Part shown: positions 17,697 through 26,362 of the stretch, piece after piece
Layout of the letters: the number at the start of each line of letters is the position of its first letter
Numbering within the stretch: position 1 is the stretch's first letter
Source of the DNA: Flavobacterium orientale
GTDB lineage: Bacteria > Bacteroidota > Bacteroidia > Flavobacteriales > Flavobacteriaceae
Assembly: GCF_014638005.1 (NCBI RefSeq)
Contig: NZ_BMFG01000010.1
Coordinates: 1-64,000, forward strand
DNA: 64,000 nt
Direction: 5' to 3'
Notes under the pieces: model-generated
Seen by the model: only the letters and a program-made list of their open reading frames with translations
Told to the model about the DNA's origin: nothing
The model's database searches: none
Position numbers and translations under genes: made by a program

Positions 17697-18565
17697 AACA
17701 TTTAATTACCTTAAGCCTTTTATTTTTTTGCACCATTCAGGTGTTAGCACAAGATAAAATTCAAATCAAAACCACTTCACCCAGTCCCGCTGCTTCCTTT
17801 GAGCAAGAAATAGGAAGTGCATTAGTAAAAGTAGCCTACAGTCGCCCCTTAGCCCGAAACAGAAAAATTATGGGTGATCTGGTTCCCTATAATCAGTTGT
17901 GGCGAACAGGTGCGAGTGATTGTACCACTTTCACTACGGACGAAGATATAGTTTTTGGCGGTACTATTTTAACCAAGGGGTCGTATTCACTTTTCTCCAT
18001 TCCTGGTGAAAAAGAATGGACTATAATTGTCAATAATGATACATCACTACATGGTGACTCCGGTTATGATCAAGCGAAGGATGTTATGCGATTTACAGTA
18101 CCCGTTCAAAAAACACCCCATTATTATGAAACATTTACCATCGAAATCAACGATATCAACTCACGAGGGGAAGGCTTTTTAAAAATTATTTGGGAGCATA
18201 CCATGGTTCAAATACCCATTAAAAGCACAGCTGATGAACGTAGTATGACTTTGATTCAAAACCATATCCTCCAAAATCAAACGACAGATGCTAACTTACT
18301 TTTTCAGGCGGCAAATTATTATATAACCACTAATAGAGATAAAAATCAAGCGATTAGTTGGCTGGTACAAGCGGAAAAATATGATGCACAAAATTTTTAT
18401 TATCCCAATTTAAGGCAAAAGCTTTTGGGTGAACAAAAAAAATATTCAGAAGCTTTGGAAGCTTCCAAAAAAGCGTTGGCTTTAGCTAAGGAAAAAAACA
18501 GCAAAGGGGCTATTAAATCGTTGGAAGAAAAAATAAAGGAATATGAAATTCTTTTAAAAAAATAA
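17693..18565 (+). CDS. DUF2911 protein with C-terminal TPR-like helices
   Basis: 290 residues with a signal peptide (IQVLAQ). Residues ~25-170 match DUF2911: VAYSRPLARNRKIMGDLVPY, WRTGASDCTTF, GSYSLFSIPGEKEWT. The C-terminal ~110 residues are paired helices resembling tetratricopeptide repeats (QKKYSEALEASKKALALAKE). DUF2911 has no firm function. Translational overlap with the barrel gene shows that this one belongs to the copper operon and is not an unrelated passenger. Confidence 0.85.
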   Translation: MKHLITLSLLFFCTIQVLAQDKIQIKTTSPSPAASFEQEIGSALVKVAYSRPLARNRKIMGDLVPYNQLWRTGASDCTTFTTDEDIVFGGTILTKGSYSLFSIPGEKEWTIIVNNDTSLHGDSGYDQAKDVMRFTVPVQKTPHYYETFTIEINDINSRGEGFLKIIWEHTMVQIPIKSTADERSMTLIQNHILQNQTTDANLLFQAANYYITTNRDKNQAISWLVQAEKYDAQNFYYPNLRQKLLGEQKKYSEALEASKKALALAKEKNSKGAIKSLEEKIKEYEILLKK

Positions 18566-18670
18566 CTGTGAATGCTGTAATTTAAAAAGGAAGTAGTGTA
18601 AATCAATGCTATAGTCATTTTGTAACTTTAGCTGCAGTAAATAAACTGTAAACTAAATAGTATTTAAATT

Positions 18671-18916
18671 ATGAAAAAATCAATCTTTTCAATGATCGTT
18701 ATGGTGCTGGTTGTTATGGCCTGCAATCAAAAAAACAACGACGAAAATCAGGGTGTTGTCTTATTGGAATCGGATACCACAAGTGTCAATAGTAGTGCTG
18801 AAACACAGGAAACAAAAGAAATGGCCTATGCCTGCCCCATGCATCCTGAAGTTAACGGAAATTCAGGTGAAACCTGTCCAAAATGCGGTATGGATTTGAC
18901 AGCTGTTCTGGAGTAG
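18671..18916 (+). CDS. Small lipoprotein with heavy-metal-binding domain (HMBD)
   Basis: 81 residues: a lipoprotein signal with MACNQ, a short acidic Ser/Thr linker, then YACPMHPEVNG and CPKCGMDL, the diagnostic CPMHP...CxxCGMDL pattern of the small heavy-metal-binding domain found in Cu ATPases and Cus proteins. The same domain appears twice in the CopA at 19590. It is probably an envelope copper scavenger. It is separated from DUF2911 by 105 bp and lies 35 bp before the regulator gene. Confidence 0.85.
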   Translation: MKKSIFSMIVMVLVVMACNQKNNDENQGVVLLESDTTSVNSSAETQETKEMAYACPMHPEVNGNSGETCPKCGMDLTAVLE

Positions 18917-18951
18917 TAGTACAAGGTAATCTAGTATATGGATAGAATAAC

Positions 18952-19512
18952 ATGAAGCTCTACATTAAAAACATGGTTTGTAGTCGCTGCAAAATGGTAG
19001 TGAAGTCCGCGTTAGAAACACTCGGACATTCACTGCTTGCAGTAGATTTGGGTGAAGTAGAATTAGCCATGCCAGTTACAGATGATGAAAAAAAAGCCAT
19101 TGCCGAACAGCTGAAAGCCTTTGGTTTTGAAATCATCAACGACAAAAAAAGCAGAACGATTGATAAAATTAAAACACTAATCATAACGTTAGTCCATAAT
19201 CAAAATATACCGTTAAAAACCAATCTGTCCGATTATTTATCGCAAGAATTACATCAAGATTACAGTATATTATCCAATTTGTTTTCAGAAGTTACGGCTA
19301 CCACAATTGAGCAATTTTATATCCATCAAAAAATTGAAAAGGTAAAAGAGTTGCTGCTGTATGACGAAATCTCACTCAGTGAAATTGCGGATAGTTTAAA
19401 TTACAGTAATGTAGCTCATTTGAGTAATCAGTTTAAAAAAGTGACGGGCTTTTCACCTACTCATTTTAAAAATTTAAAAGTTGTAAAAAGAAAACAAATT
19501 GAAGATTTATAA
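18952..19512 (+). CDS. AraC-type regulator with intact HMA-like metal site
   Basis: 186 residues. The first ~70 read as an HMA-like fold with the metal site NMVCSRC (MxCxxC). The C-terminal ~100 residues form an AraC-type domain (IEKVKELLLYDEISLSEIA, NQFKKVTGFSPTHFK). There is no ligand-binding cupin. It aligns end to end with the copy at 7921-8481, which lacks the first Cys. Position between the HMBD lipoprotein and copA argues for a copper-sensing activator. Similar HMA-AraC proteins are, as I recall, widespread in Bacteroidota but rarely characterised. A candidate operator lies just downstream. Confidence 0.85.
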   Translation: MKLYIKNMVCSRCKMVVKSALETLGHSLLAVDLGEVELAMPVTDDEKKAIAEQLKAFGFEIINDKKSRTIDKIKTLIITLVHNQNIPLKTNLSDYLSQELHQDYSILSNLFSEVTATTIEQFYIHQKIEKVKELLLYDEISLSEIADSLNYSNVAHLSNQFKKVTGFSPTHFKNLKVVKRKQIEDL

Positions 19513-19542
19513 ATTTTACAAATCAAACCCATAATTTTACAA
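19512..19542 (+). promoter_or_regulatory. 21-bp-spaced direct repeat before copA (candidate AraC operator)
   Basis: AATTTTACAA occurs at 19512-19521 and again at 19533-19542, a centre spacing of 21 bp (two helical turns). Similarity extends weakly past each copy (T at +2, AA further on). AraC-type proteins typically bind direct repeats in this phase. The site overlaps the last base of the regulator gene and lies about 50 bp before the copA ATG. This is pattern evidence only. Confidence 0.55.
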
Positions 19543-19589
19543 GTGCAAGACAAGGGATTGTTAGAAATTTGTACTATAAAAAGACAAAA

Positions 19590-22127
19590 ATGAAACATAC
19601 CTATCACATTACCGGAATGACTTGCGACGGCTGTCGCTCAAAAGTCGAAAAAGCACTGCAAAGCATCGAAGGAATTGATGTTCAAGTTTCTCTGCATCCA
19701 CCTTTGGCTACCATAACGATGCAAAATCATGTGGCAACGGAACGGTTACAAGCAGCTTTATCAGCAGTTGGGCCCTATACCATTGCGATGAATAATGGGA
19801 AGACTTCTGCCTCATGCCACACCGAATCAACTACCAAAACATCCTGTTGTGCCACACCTTCTGTAACGGAAAAAAAAGCAGTACACATTCCTCACGGAAA
19901 ATACTACTGCCCGATGCATTGTGAAGGAGAAAAAACGTATGACAAACCCGGAGATTGTCCTGTTTGTGGTATGGATTTGGTAGCACAACAAAATCTCTCC
20001 TACACTTCATCAGAACAATGGACATGCCCCATGCATCCTGAAATCGTAAAAGACGAAGCAGGTGCTTGTCCGCTTTGTGGTATGGATTTAGTACCCTTAC
20101 AGGCTTCGCTTTCCTCAGAAGAAAAAACATATACAAAATTATTGCGGAAGTTTTGGATAGCTAGTGCCTTCACCTTGCCTATTTTTATAATTGCCATGAG
20201 TGAAATGATTACTAATAATCCGTTATATGAGCTATTTGAACAAAAATATTGGAATTGGATACAGTTCTTTTTGTCTATTCCCGTAGTTTTTTACGCGACC
20301 TGGATGTTTTTTGAACGGGCTTACAGAAGTATCAAAACGTGGCAACTTAATATGTTTACACTGATTGGAATTGGTGCCGGTGTAGCTTGGTTATTTAGTG
20401 TTTTTGGCATGCTTTTTCCTGATGTATTTCCCGAACAATTCAAAACCGATTCAGGTGCGGTTCATGTTTATTTTGAGGCTGCTACCGTTATTTTAACGTT
20501 GGTTCTTTTAGGTCAATTATTAGAAGCTCGTGCTCACAGCAAAACCAATTCTGCCGTAAAAGAACTTCTGAAATTAGCTCCAAACAAAGCCATCAAAGTT
20601 GTCGATGGCGAAGAAGTAGAAGTAACTATTGATAAAATTGAAGTAGGCGATATTTTAAAAGTAAAACCGGGTGAAAAAATTCCGGTAGATGGCACCATAA
20701 CCGAAGGTGACACTACTGTTGACGAATCGATGATTACAGGTGAGCCCATCCCGGTAAACAAAGCCAATGGTGATTCGGTTAGTAGTGGAACCATCAACGG
20801 CAACCAGTCTTTTTTAATGAAAGCCGAAAAAGTAGGTAGTGCAACGTTGCTCTCTCAAATTATTCATATGGTAAATGAAGCCAGCAGAAGTCGGGCTCCA
20901 ATACAAAATTTAGCAGATAAAGTATCTGGCTATTTTGTTCCCGTAGTGGTGCTTATTTCCTTGCTCACTTTTGCCGTTTGGGCTATTTGGGGACCGGAAC
21001 CCGCTTATGTTTTTGCGTTTGTGAATGCTATTGCCGTTTTAATAATTGCTTGTCCTTGTGCCCTTGGATTAGCAACACCCATGTCGGTTATGGTCGGCGT
21101 TGGAAAAGGGGCTCAAAATGGTATATTGATTAAAAATGCCGAAGCTCTCGAGAAATTGAACAAGGTAACTACCTTAATCATCGATAAAACAGGAACAATT
21201 ACGGAAGGAAAACCTACAGTCGAAAAAATAGGGACTTTTGGTACTGTTTATAATGAAAGTGAAGTGCTTCAATTTATCGTATCCTTAAATAGCAACAGCG
21301 AGCATCCTTTAGCGGAAGCCACGGTAAAATTTGGTAAAGAACAAAATACTACCCTTTTAAAATCGGAAAAATTTAGTGCTGTTACCGGTAAAGGTGTCGA
21401 AGCGATTATTGCCGGTAAAAAAATAGCCTTAGGAAATCCGAAAATGATGGAACACAGTAATGCCGCAATTAATGTTACCCTGGAAGAGGAAGCAAAAAAA
21501 TTCCAACAACAAGGTAAGACCGTATCCTATTTATCAGTAGATAAAGCAGTTGTTGGTTACGTAGTTATTGGCGATAAAATAAAACCCACAAGTGCCAAAG
21601 CGATTGCCGAACTTCAAAAAAACGGCATCGAAGTAATCATGCTTACCGGCGATAACAAAGACACGGCAAAAGCTGTAGCCGACGAACTCCATTTGTCTGA
21701 TTTCAAAGCCGGTATGCTGCCTGAAGATAAAATGAAAGAAGTAGCAAAACTGCAACTGCAAGGCAAGATTGTAGCAATGGCGGGCGATGGCATTAATGAT
21801 GCCCCTGCTTTAGCCAAAAGCGATGTAGGTATCGCCATGGGAACAGGTACTGACGTTGCCATAGAAAGTGCCATGATAACGCTGATAAAAGGCGATTTAC
21901 AAGGTATTGTAAAAGCACAAAAACTCAGTAAAGCGGTTATGAGAAACATCAAGCAAAATCTATTTTTCGCACTGATTTACAACACATTGGGTATTCCTAT
22001 TGCAGCAGGATTGCTATTTCCGTTTTTCGGCATCTTATTGTCGCCGATGATTGCTGCTTTGGCCATGAGTTTTAGTTCGGTCTCTGTTATAGTCAATGCT
22101 TTACGATTACGAACTATTAAAATTTAA
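19590..22127 (+). CDS. copA: Copper-exporting P1B-type ATPase with HMA and two HMBD domains
   Basis: 845 residues from MKHTYH; an upstream alternative adds MYYKKTK. The N-terminus has an HMA domain (GMTCDGC), a Cys-rich linker (TKTSCCATP) and two small metal-binding domains (YYCPMHCE...CPVCGMDL about 105-131; WTCPMHPE...CPLCGMDL about 144-170). Then come the P-type ATPase parts: TGEP (about 383), the intramembrane metal site CPCALG (about 488), DKTGT with the phosphorylated Asp (about 531), SEHPL and GDGINDAP (about 731). CPC and HP identify the Cu(I)-type P1B subgroup. It exports Cu(I) from the cytoplasm to the periplasm, where the HMA and oxidase products of this island can receive it. The gene follows the regulator and is 2 bp from the DUF305 gene. 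Confidence 0.95.
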   Translation: MKHTYHITGMTCDGCRSKVEKALQSIEGIDVQVSLHPPLATITMQNHVATERLQAALSAVGPYTIAMNNGKTSASCHTESTTKTSCCATPSVTEKKAVHIPHGKYYCPMHCEGEKTYDKPGDCPVCGMDLVAQQNLSYTSSEQWTCPMHPEIVKDEAGACPLCGMDLVPLQASLSSEEKTYTKLLRKFWIASAFTLPIFIIAMSEMITNNPLYELFEQKYWNWIQFFLSIPVVFYATWMFFERAYRSIKTWQLNMFTLIGIGAGVAWLFSVFGMLFPDVFPEQFKTDSGAVHVYFEAATVILTLVLLGQLLEARAHSKTNSAVKELLKLAPNKAIKVVDGEEVEVTIDKIEVGDILKVKPGEKIPVDGTITEGDTTVDESMITGEPIPVNKANGDSVSSGTINGNQSFLMKAEKVGSATLLSQIIHMVNEASRSRAPIQNLADKVSGYFVPVVVLISLLTFAVWAIWGPEPAYVFAFVNAIAVLIIACPCALGLATPMSVMVGVGKGAQNGILIKNAEALEKLNKVTTLIIDKTGTITEGKPTVEKIGTFGTVYNESEVLQFIVSLNSNSEHPLAEATVKFGKEQNTTLLKSEKFSAVTGKGVEAIIAGKKIALGNPKMMEHSNAAINVTLEEEAKKFQQQGKTVSYLSVDKAVVGYVVIGDKIKPTSAKAIAELQKNGIEVIMLTGDNKDTAKAVADELHLSDFKAGMLPEDKMKEVAKLQLQGKIVAMAGDGINDAPALAKSDVGIAMGTGTDVAIESAMITLIKGDLQGIVKAQKLSKAVMRNIKQNLFFALIYNTLGIPIAAGLLFPFFGILLSPMIAALAMSFSSVSVIVNALRLRTIKI

Positions 22128-22129
22128 TT

Positions 22130-22609
22130 ATGGAAAATAAAAAGGAACATTTAAACAGCAATTACAGTACATTCTTTGTTATGCTCGCTTGCTCATTTGT
22201 GGCAATGTACATTACAATGTATTTAAATACCTATGCCATAGACCATGTCTATTTTAGCCTCACACGCTTATATATGACTTGTTTAGGAATTTCGACAATG
22301 GCAGTCATTATGTGGTTTTTTATGCGACACATGTATAAAAATAAGAAAAAAAACATTGCGATACTCGTGGTTAGTTTTACGATCTTTGTGAGTGCATTGG
22401 GTTTAGTCCGAGCACAGCAACCATTTATTGGAGATCTACTATGGATGAAAGCAATGATTCCACATCATTCAATTGCTATTTTGACGAGTGAACGAGCAGC
22501 TATCCAAGATCCTGAGGTTAAGCAATTGGCAGAGGCAATTATAGAAGCCCAACGCAAAGAAATTGAAGAAATGAAAACAATGATTAGACGATTGGAAAAT
22601 GAGAAATAA
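22130..22609 (+). CDS. DUF305 membrane protein
   Basis: 159 residues with three predicted membrane segments and a C-terminal helical tail containing FIGDLLWMKAMIPHHSIAIL and EEMKTMIRRL. The MIPHHxxAI motif is typical of DUF305, which occurs next to copper genes in many bacteria. The His pair and Met residues could bind copper. It starts 2 bp after copA, and its end overlaps the oxidase start by 11 bp, so all three are one translational unit. Its function is unknown. Confidence 0.88.
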   Translation: MENKKEHLNSNYSTFFVMLACSFVAMYITMYLNTYAIDHVYFSLTRLYMTCLGISTMAVIMWFFMRHMYKNKKKNIAILVVSFTIFVSALGLVRAQQPFIGDLLWMKAMIPHHSIAILTSERAAIQDPEVKQLAEAIIEAQRKEIEEMKTMIRRLENEK

Positions 22610-24818
22610 ACAAATAATTTACGCTTTTTTATTTCTTTTATTTGGAAATATCGTAGTCGGCCAACAAGTTGTCCGCTATGACCTCTATGTAAAAGACACC
22701 CTTGTCAATTATACGGGAAAGCAAAAACGAGCCATTGCTGTGAACGGTCAAATTCCGATGCCTACCCTTACCTTTACAGAAGGGGATATTGCCGAAATAC
22801 ATGTGCATAACCAACTCAAAGAAAGTACTTCTATGCATTGGCATGGCATTTATTTACCCAACCAAGAAGATGGTGTCCCATTTTTAACGCAAATGCCAAT
22901 TGCACCCAATACGACACATATTTACCGATTTCCAATCGTTCAAAACGGTACGCACTGGTACCACAGTCACAGTGGATTGCAAGAACAAATCGGCATGTAT
23001 GGTTCGCTCATTTTGCTCAAACGACCTGATGATAAAACCTTTCGAAAAGGTATTGATGATATCCCTGCCGTTCCCATTATTCTCAGCGAATGGACCGACT
23101 ACAAACCGGAAAACGTGCATCGCATGTTGCACAATGCTTCCGATTGGTTTGCGATAAAAAAAGGAACGACACAAAGTTATGCCGAAGCTCTCCGAGCGGG
23201 GCATTTTAAAACCAAACTGACCAACGAATGGAAACGCATGTTGGCAATGGATGTGAGCGACATTTATTACGATCAATTTTTAATCAACGGAAAAAACGAA
23301 AGTCAGCTTTCCCAATTCAAAGCAGGTGAAACGATTCGGCTGCGAATTTCAAACGCGGGTGCTTCCTCCTATTTTTGGTTGCGGCATGCCGGAGGTAAAC
23401 TCACCGTTGTAGCCAATGATGGCAATGATGTAGCACCCGTAGAAGTGGACCGATTGCTTATTGGTGTCTCCGAAACCTATGATGTTCTGGTTACCCTTCC
23501 GGCAGAAAATACGTCCTATGAATTCTTAGCCACTGCTGAAGACCGAACCAAATCGGCTTCCATCTATTTGGGTGGCGGAATCAAACAATTAATTAGTCCG
23601 TTGCCCAAGCTGAACTATTTTGAAGGCATGAAAATGATGAATGACATGATGAAAATGAACGGCGACATGCACGATATGGGAATGAAAATGAGCTTACAAC
23701 AAATGGACATGAATGCGGTGATGTATCCCGAAATCACGGATAAAAAGAAACCGATGGAATCCAACCATTCCGACCATTCGAATCACAACATGGATGCCTC
23801 TGAAATCGTGACGCTAAACTACGCGATGTTGAAATCGCCAACCAAAACCAATCTGCCGGAAGCAGCTCCTGTAAGGGAATTTCGTTTTGAACTCACCGGA
23901 AACATGAACCGTTATGTCTGGAGCATGGACAATAAAGTACTGGCAGAATCCGATAAAATCCTGATAAAAAAAGGAGAAAACATTCGTATCACGCTCTTCA
24001 ATAATTCCATGATGCGGCATCCGATGCATTTACACGGTCATGATTTTAGAGTAATCAACGGTCAAGGCGATTATGCACCTTTAAAAAACGTGATAGACAT
24101 TATGCCGATGGAAACCAACGTCATTGAATTCAATGCCAATTTAGAAGGCGACTGGTTTTTTCATTGCCACATTCTCTACCACATGATGGCAGGAATGAAC
24201 CGCGTATTCAGTACGGAAGACCAAGCACCCAATCCGCTTTTGCCTAATAAAGCATGGGCCTACAAAAAGTTACAAAGGGAAAGCAACGAAATGCATTTCA
24301 TGATTCAAAATGACTTTGCTACTAACGGAAATGACGGTATGGCGATGTTGCAAAACACCCGCTGGAGTTTGGGAACCGAATGGCGTTTGGGCTATCACAA
24401 TGACCACGGTTATGAAAGCGAAACCCACATTGGGCGATACATTGGCAAAATGCAATGGCTAATGCCTTTTATTGGTTTTGATTGGCGGTACCGAAAACTA
24501 GGACATAATGCCGTAGAAAAAAACCTCTTCGGACAAAAAAACACCAAAGACAGTCGCACGCAAGTCAGTTTGGGTGTCGCTTATACCTTACCTCTCCTGG
24601 TCATCATTCAATCGGAACTCTACCATGATGGCAACGTTAGGATACAACTACGACGGGAAGATATCCCTATTTCAAAAAGAATCAGAGCCGCCTTTATGAT
24701 AAATACCGACAAAGAATACATGTTTGGCATGCATTATATCGCCGGAAAAAACATAGGATTCCGAACGCATTACGACAGCGATATGGGCTTTGGTGTGGGG
24801 ATGCTGGTGAATTATTGA
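22599..24818 (+). CDS. Multicopper oxidase (CopA-type) with CopB-like C-terminal barrel extension
   Basis: 739 residues with a signal peptide (GNIVVGQQ). Copper-ligand motifs: HWHGIY (about 80), HWYHSHSG (about 119), HPMHLHGHDF (about 474) and HCHILYHMMAGM (about 522), giving type 1, 2 and 3 sites. A Met-rich segment (KMMNDMMKMNGDMHDMGMK) and a His segment (NHSDHSNHNMD) lie between. From about 560, another ~175 residues are strand-rich (WSLGTEWRLGYHND, FIGFDWRYRK, MGFGVGMLVNY) and resemble a CopB-type outer-membrane domain; CopB is usually a separate gene. It probably oxidises periplasmic Cu(I), the fused barrel perhaps anchoring it to the outer membrane. Last gene of the island. Confidence 0.9.
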   Translation: MRNKQIIYAFLFLLFGNIVVGQQVVRYDLYVKDTLVNYTGKQKRAIAVNGQIPMPTLTFTEGDIAEIHVHNQLKESTSMHWHGIYLPNQEDGVPFLTQMPIAPNTTHIYRFPIVQNGTHWYHSHSGLQEQIGMYGSLILLKRPDDKTFRKGIDDIPAVPIILSEWTDYKPENVHRMLHNASDWFAIKKGTTQSYAEALRAGHFKTKLTNEWKRMLAMDVSDIYYDQFLINGKNESQLSQFKAGETIRLRISNAGASSYFWLRHAGGKLTVVANDGNDVAPVEVDRLLIGVSETYDVLVTLPAENTSYEFLATAEDRTKSASIYLGGGIKQLISPLPKLNYFEGMKMMNDMMKMNGDMHDMGMKMSLQQMDMNAVMYPEITDKKKPMESNHSDHSNHNMDASEIVTLNYAMLKSPTKTNLPEAAPVREFRFELTGNMNRYVWSMDNKVLAESDKILIKKGENIRITLFNNSMMRHPMHLHGHDFRVINGQGDYAPLKNVIDIMPMETNVIEFNANLEGDWFFHCHILYHMMAGMNRVFSTEDQAPNPLLPNKAWAYKKLQRESNEMHFMIQNDFATNGNDGMAMLQNTRWSLGTEWRLGYHNDHGYESETHIGRYIGKMQWLMPFIGFDWRYRKLGHNAVEKNLFGQKNTKDSRTQVSLGVAYTLPLLVIIQSELYHDGNVRIQLRREDIPISKRIRAAFMINTDKEYMFGMHYIAGKNIGFRTHYDSDMGFGVGMLVNY

Positions 24819-24878
24819 TTGTTGGATAATTCGATTGTTGCTATTATAAAACATGCAATCCCTCTTTCCACCTCACCA

Positions 24879-25022
24879 CCATGTAGGAGTCCCGTAGGGA
24901 CGGCACATATTGTAGCAACGGATTTTAATCCGTTGGTATCGTACAAATGATCTTGTAGCAACTGATTTTAATCTGTTGGCATCGAACAAATCATATTGTT
25001 AAAACGGATTTCAATCCGTTGG
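24879..25022. repeat. Composite palindromic repeat (3' flank of copper island)
   Basis: ATGTAGGAGTCCCGTAGGGAC, here split by its hairpin, is followed by CAACGGATTTTAATCCGTTG (about 24916-24935) and two decayed copies (CAACTGATTTTAATCTGTTG and an AACGGATTTCAATCCGTT form). The order and spacing match the start of the cluster at 13983, so closely related elements bracket the copper genes. Both are in the same orientation. Confidence 0.88.
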
Positions 25023-25072
25023 TGTAACCAAAATATAATGTAAAAACACCTTCTTACAATTTAAAAAAAGTG

Positions 25073-25080
25073 TAGTTTTG
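25073..25080 (+). promoter_or_regulatory. Putative -7 box
   Basis: TAGTTTTG matches TAnnTTTG, 40 bp before the ATG of the secreted 293-residue protein. It lies directly after the repeat cluster, so the transcript would not include the repeats. Confidence 0.45.
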
Positions 25081-25120
25081 GAAGATAGGTGAACTATAAA
25101 TTCAAAACTACCCTTTTTCC

Positions 25121-26002
25121 ATGAAAAAAGTATTTGTACTAAGCTGTTTGTGCCTCAGTTTTTCTTTGTTTTCTCAAAACCCTGTTAATTTATCAAGTCC
25201 GGTTACCCTAAAAAGTTGTGCCGATAAAACAACCAACAATTTTCCCGAACTTAAAAGATGTTTTACGTCCTATTTAAGCAATGAAGTTGCTAAAAGTATT
25301 AATTCGACCGAAATAATGAATGACGTGCCTCATGACCTACAATTTACTATATTTTATCATGTAGCTACCAATGCCATGATACATCGGGATTCAACAGTGC
25401 TTCGCAGACATTCAAAGTACACCTCAGTAATTGGCCTTCTTGACCAACAAATTGATGCTCTATTTAACCGAATCAATCAAAAAACGAAAGCCGGAACAGC
25501 TTTGGTAGCTGCAAAAAATAAAAATGGTGAGTTGACAGAAGAAAAATCCTCCTTACCGCTAACATTGGTATCGGTTGGTTTTGATGATAAGGAAATCAAA
25601 AAGCAGATTGAGGCTGTAGAAAAAGAATTTCAACAAAAAGCCATCTTTGCTCAAAAAGAAGGGGAACATTATGTGTTATTTTATCAATCAACTCGCAACA
25701 GCACCTTCTTTACCTACCAATTGGACCCAACAACTAAACAAGTTACCTTTCTTAAAGAATACGCCGATTTTAAAAAACTTCTTGAAGCCTATCCCAACGT
25801 AGAAGAGGGAATCAACCAACCCAATTATACCTTGTCCTATTTTTTCTATAAAGAGTATGATTTCATGTATGAAATTCAAAAGAAAGAAGAAAACTATCTC
25901 GTGTTACAACACCGTTACAAAACACCTTCAATCAATATGATTTTTGAAAATTTACTTTCTATTTATCATTCCTATTTTCAATATACTTTATTGAAAAATT
26001 AG
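25121..26002 (+). CDS. Secreted protein of unknown function (293 aa)
   Basis: A signal peptide (SFSLFSQNP) is followed by a mature protein of mixed helix and strand. The first third has two Cys (KSCADKTTNN, LKRCFTSY). The middle is rich in Lys, Glu and Gln; the C-terminal part is aromatic (YTLSYFFYKEYDFMYE). No family is recognised. It has its own promoter and palindromic repeats on both sides, like the next gene. Confidence 0.65.
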   Translation: MKKVFVLSCLCLSFSLFSQNPVNLSSPVTLKSCADKTTNNFPELKRCFTSYLSNEVAKSINSTEIMNDVPHDLQFTIFYHVATNAMIHRDSTVLRRHSKYTSVIGLLDQQIDALFNRINQKTKAGTALVAAKNKNGELTEEKSSLPLTLVSVGFDDKEIKKQIEAVEKEFQQKAIFAQKEGEHYVLFYQSTRNSTFFTYQLDPTTKQVTFLKEYADFKKLLEAYPNVEEGINQPNYTLSYFFYKEYDFMYEIQKKEENYLVLQHRYKTPSINMIFENLLSIYHSYFQYTLLKN

Positions 26003-26034
26003 ATTGAAATGGTTTACTGTCGGTGGCTAAAACA

Positions 26035-26300
26035 GTCGGATTGAAATCCGACATATCATTCCGTTACAACCGAATAAAATCCGTCAAATTATTACGATAC
26101 AACCGGATTGAAATCCGGCCCTACAATAAATTCGAGCCTACGGCTCTGGGAAATGGCATACTATTATCCAAAAATTCAATCCAGCTTTACACCCCCCCCC
26201 ATGTCAAAGTCCCGTAGGGACGGCACATATTGTAGCAACGGATTCTAATCCGTTGGTATCGTTCAAATAATATTGTTAAAAGGGATTTCAATCCCTTGGG
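26035..26300. repeat. Palindromic repeat cluster with compensated stems
   Basis: The order is GTCGGATTGAAATCCGAC (26035-26052), CCGGATTGAAATCCGG (26103-26118), a GAGCCTACGGCTC hairpin (about 26133-26145), GTCCCGTAGGGAC (about 26209-26221), CAACGGATTCTAATCCGTTG (about 26236-26255) and AAGGGATTTCAATCCCTT (26280-26297). Stem bases differ between copies while pairing is kept, which argues for selection on or propagation of the folded form. ORFs called across this stretch are not genes. A 26118-26260 segment recurs at 27855-28010. Confidence 0.88.
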
Positions 26301-26362
26301 GATTAAAAATAGCATTTATATCTGATTTAGTTGTATCTTTACTATCCCCAATCTTACTACCT

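Noticed and set aside
26023-26217. ORF of 64 residues
   Set aside because: It lies wholly in palindromic repeat DNA, and its peptide shows repeat-derived RYNRI motifs rather than a protein fold.
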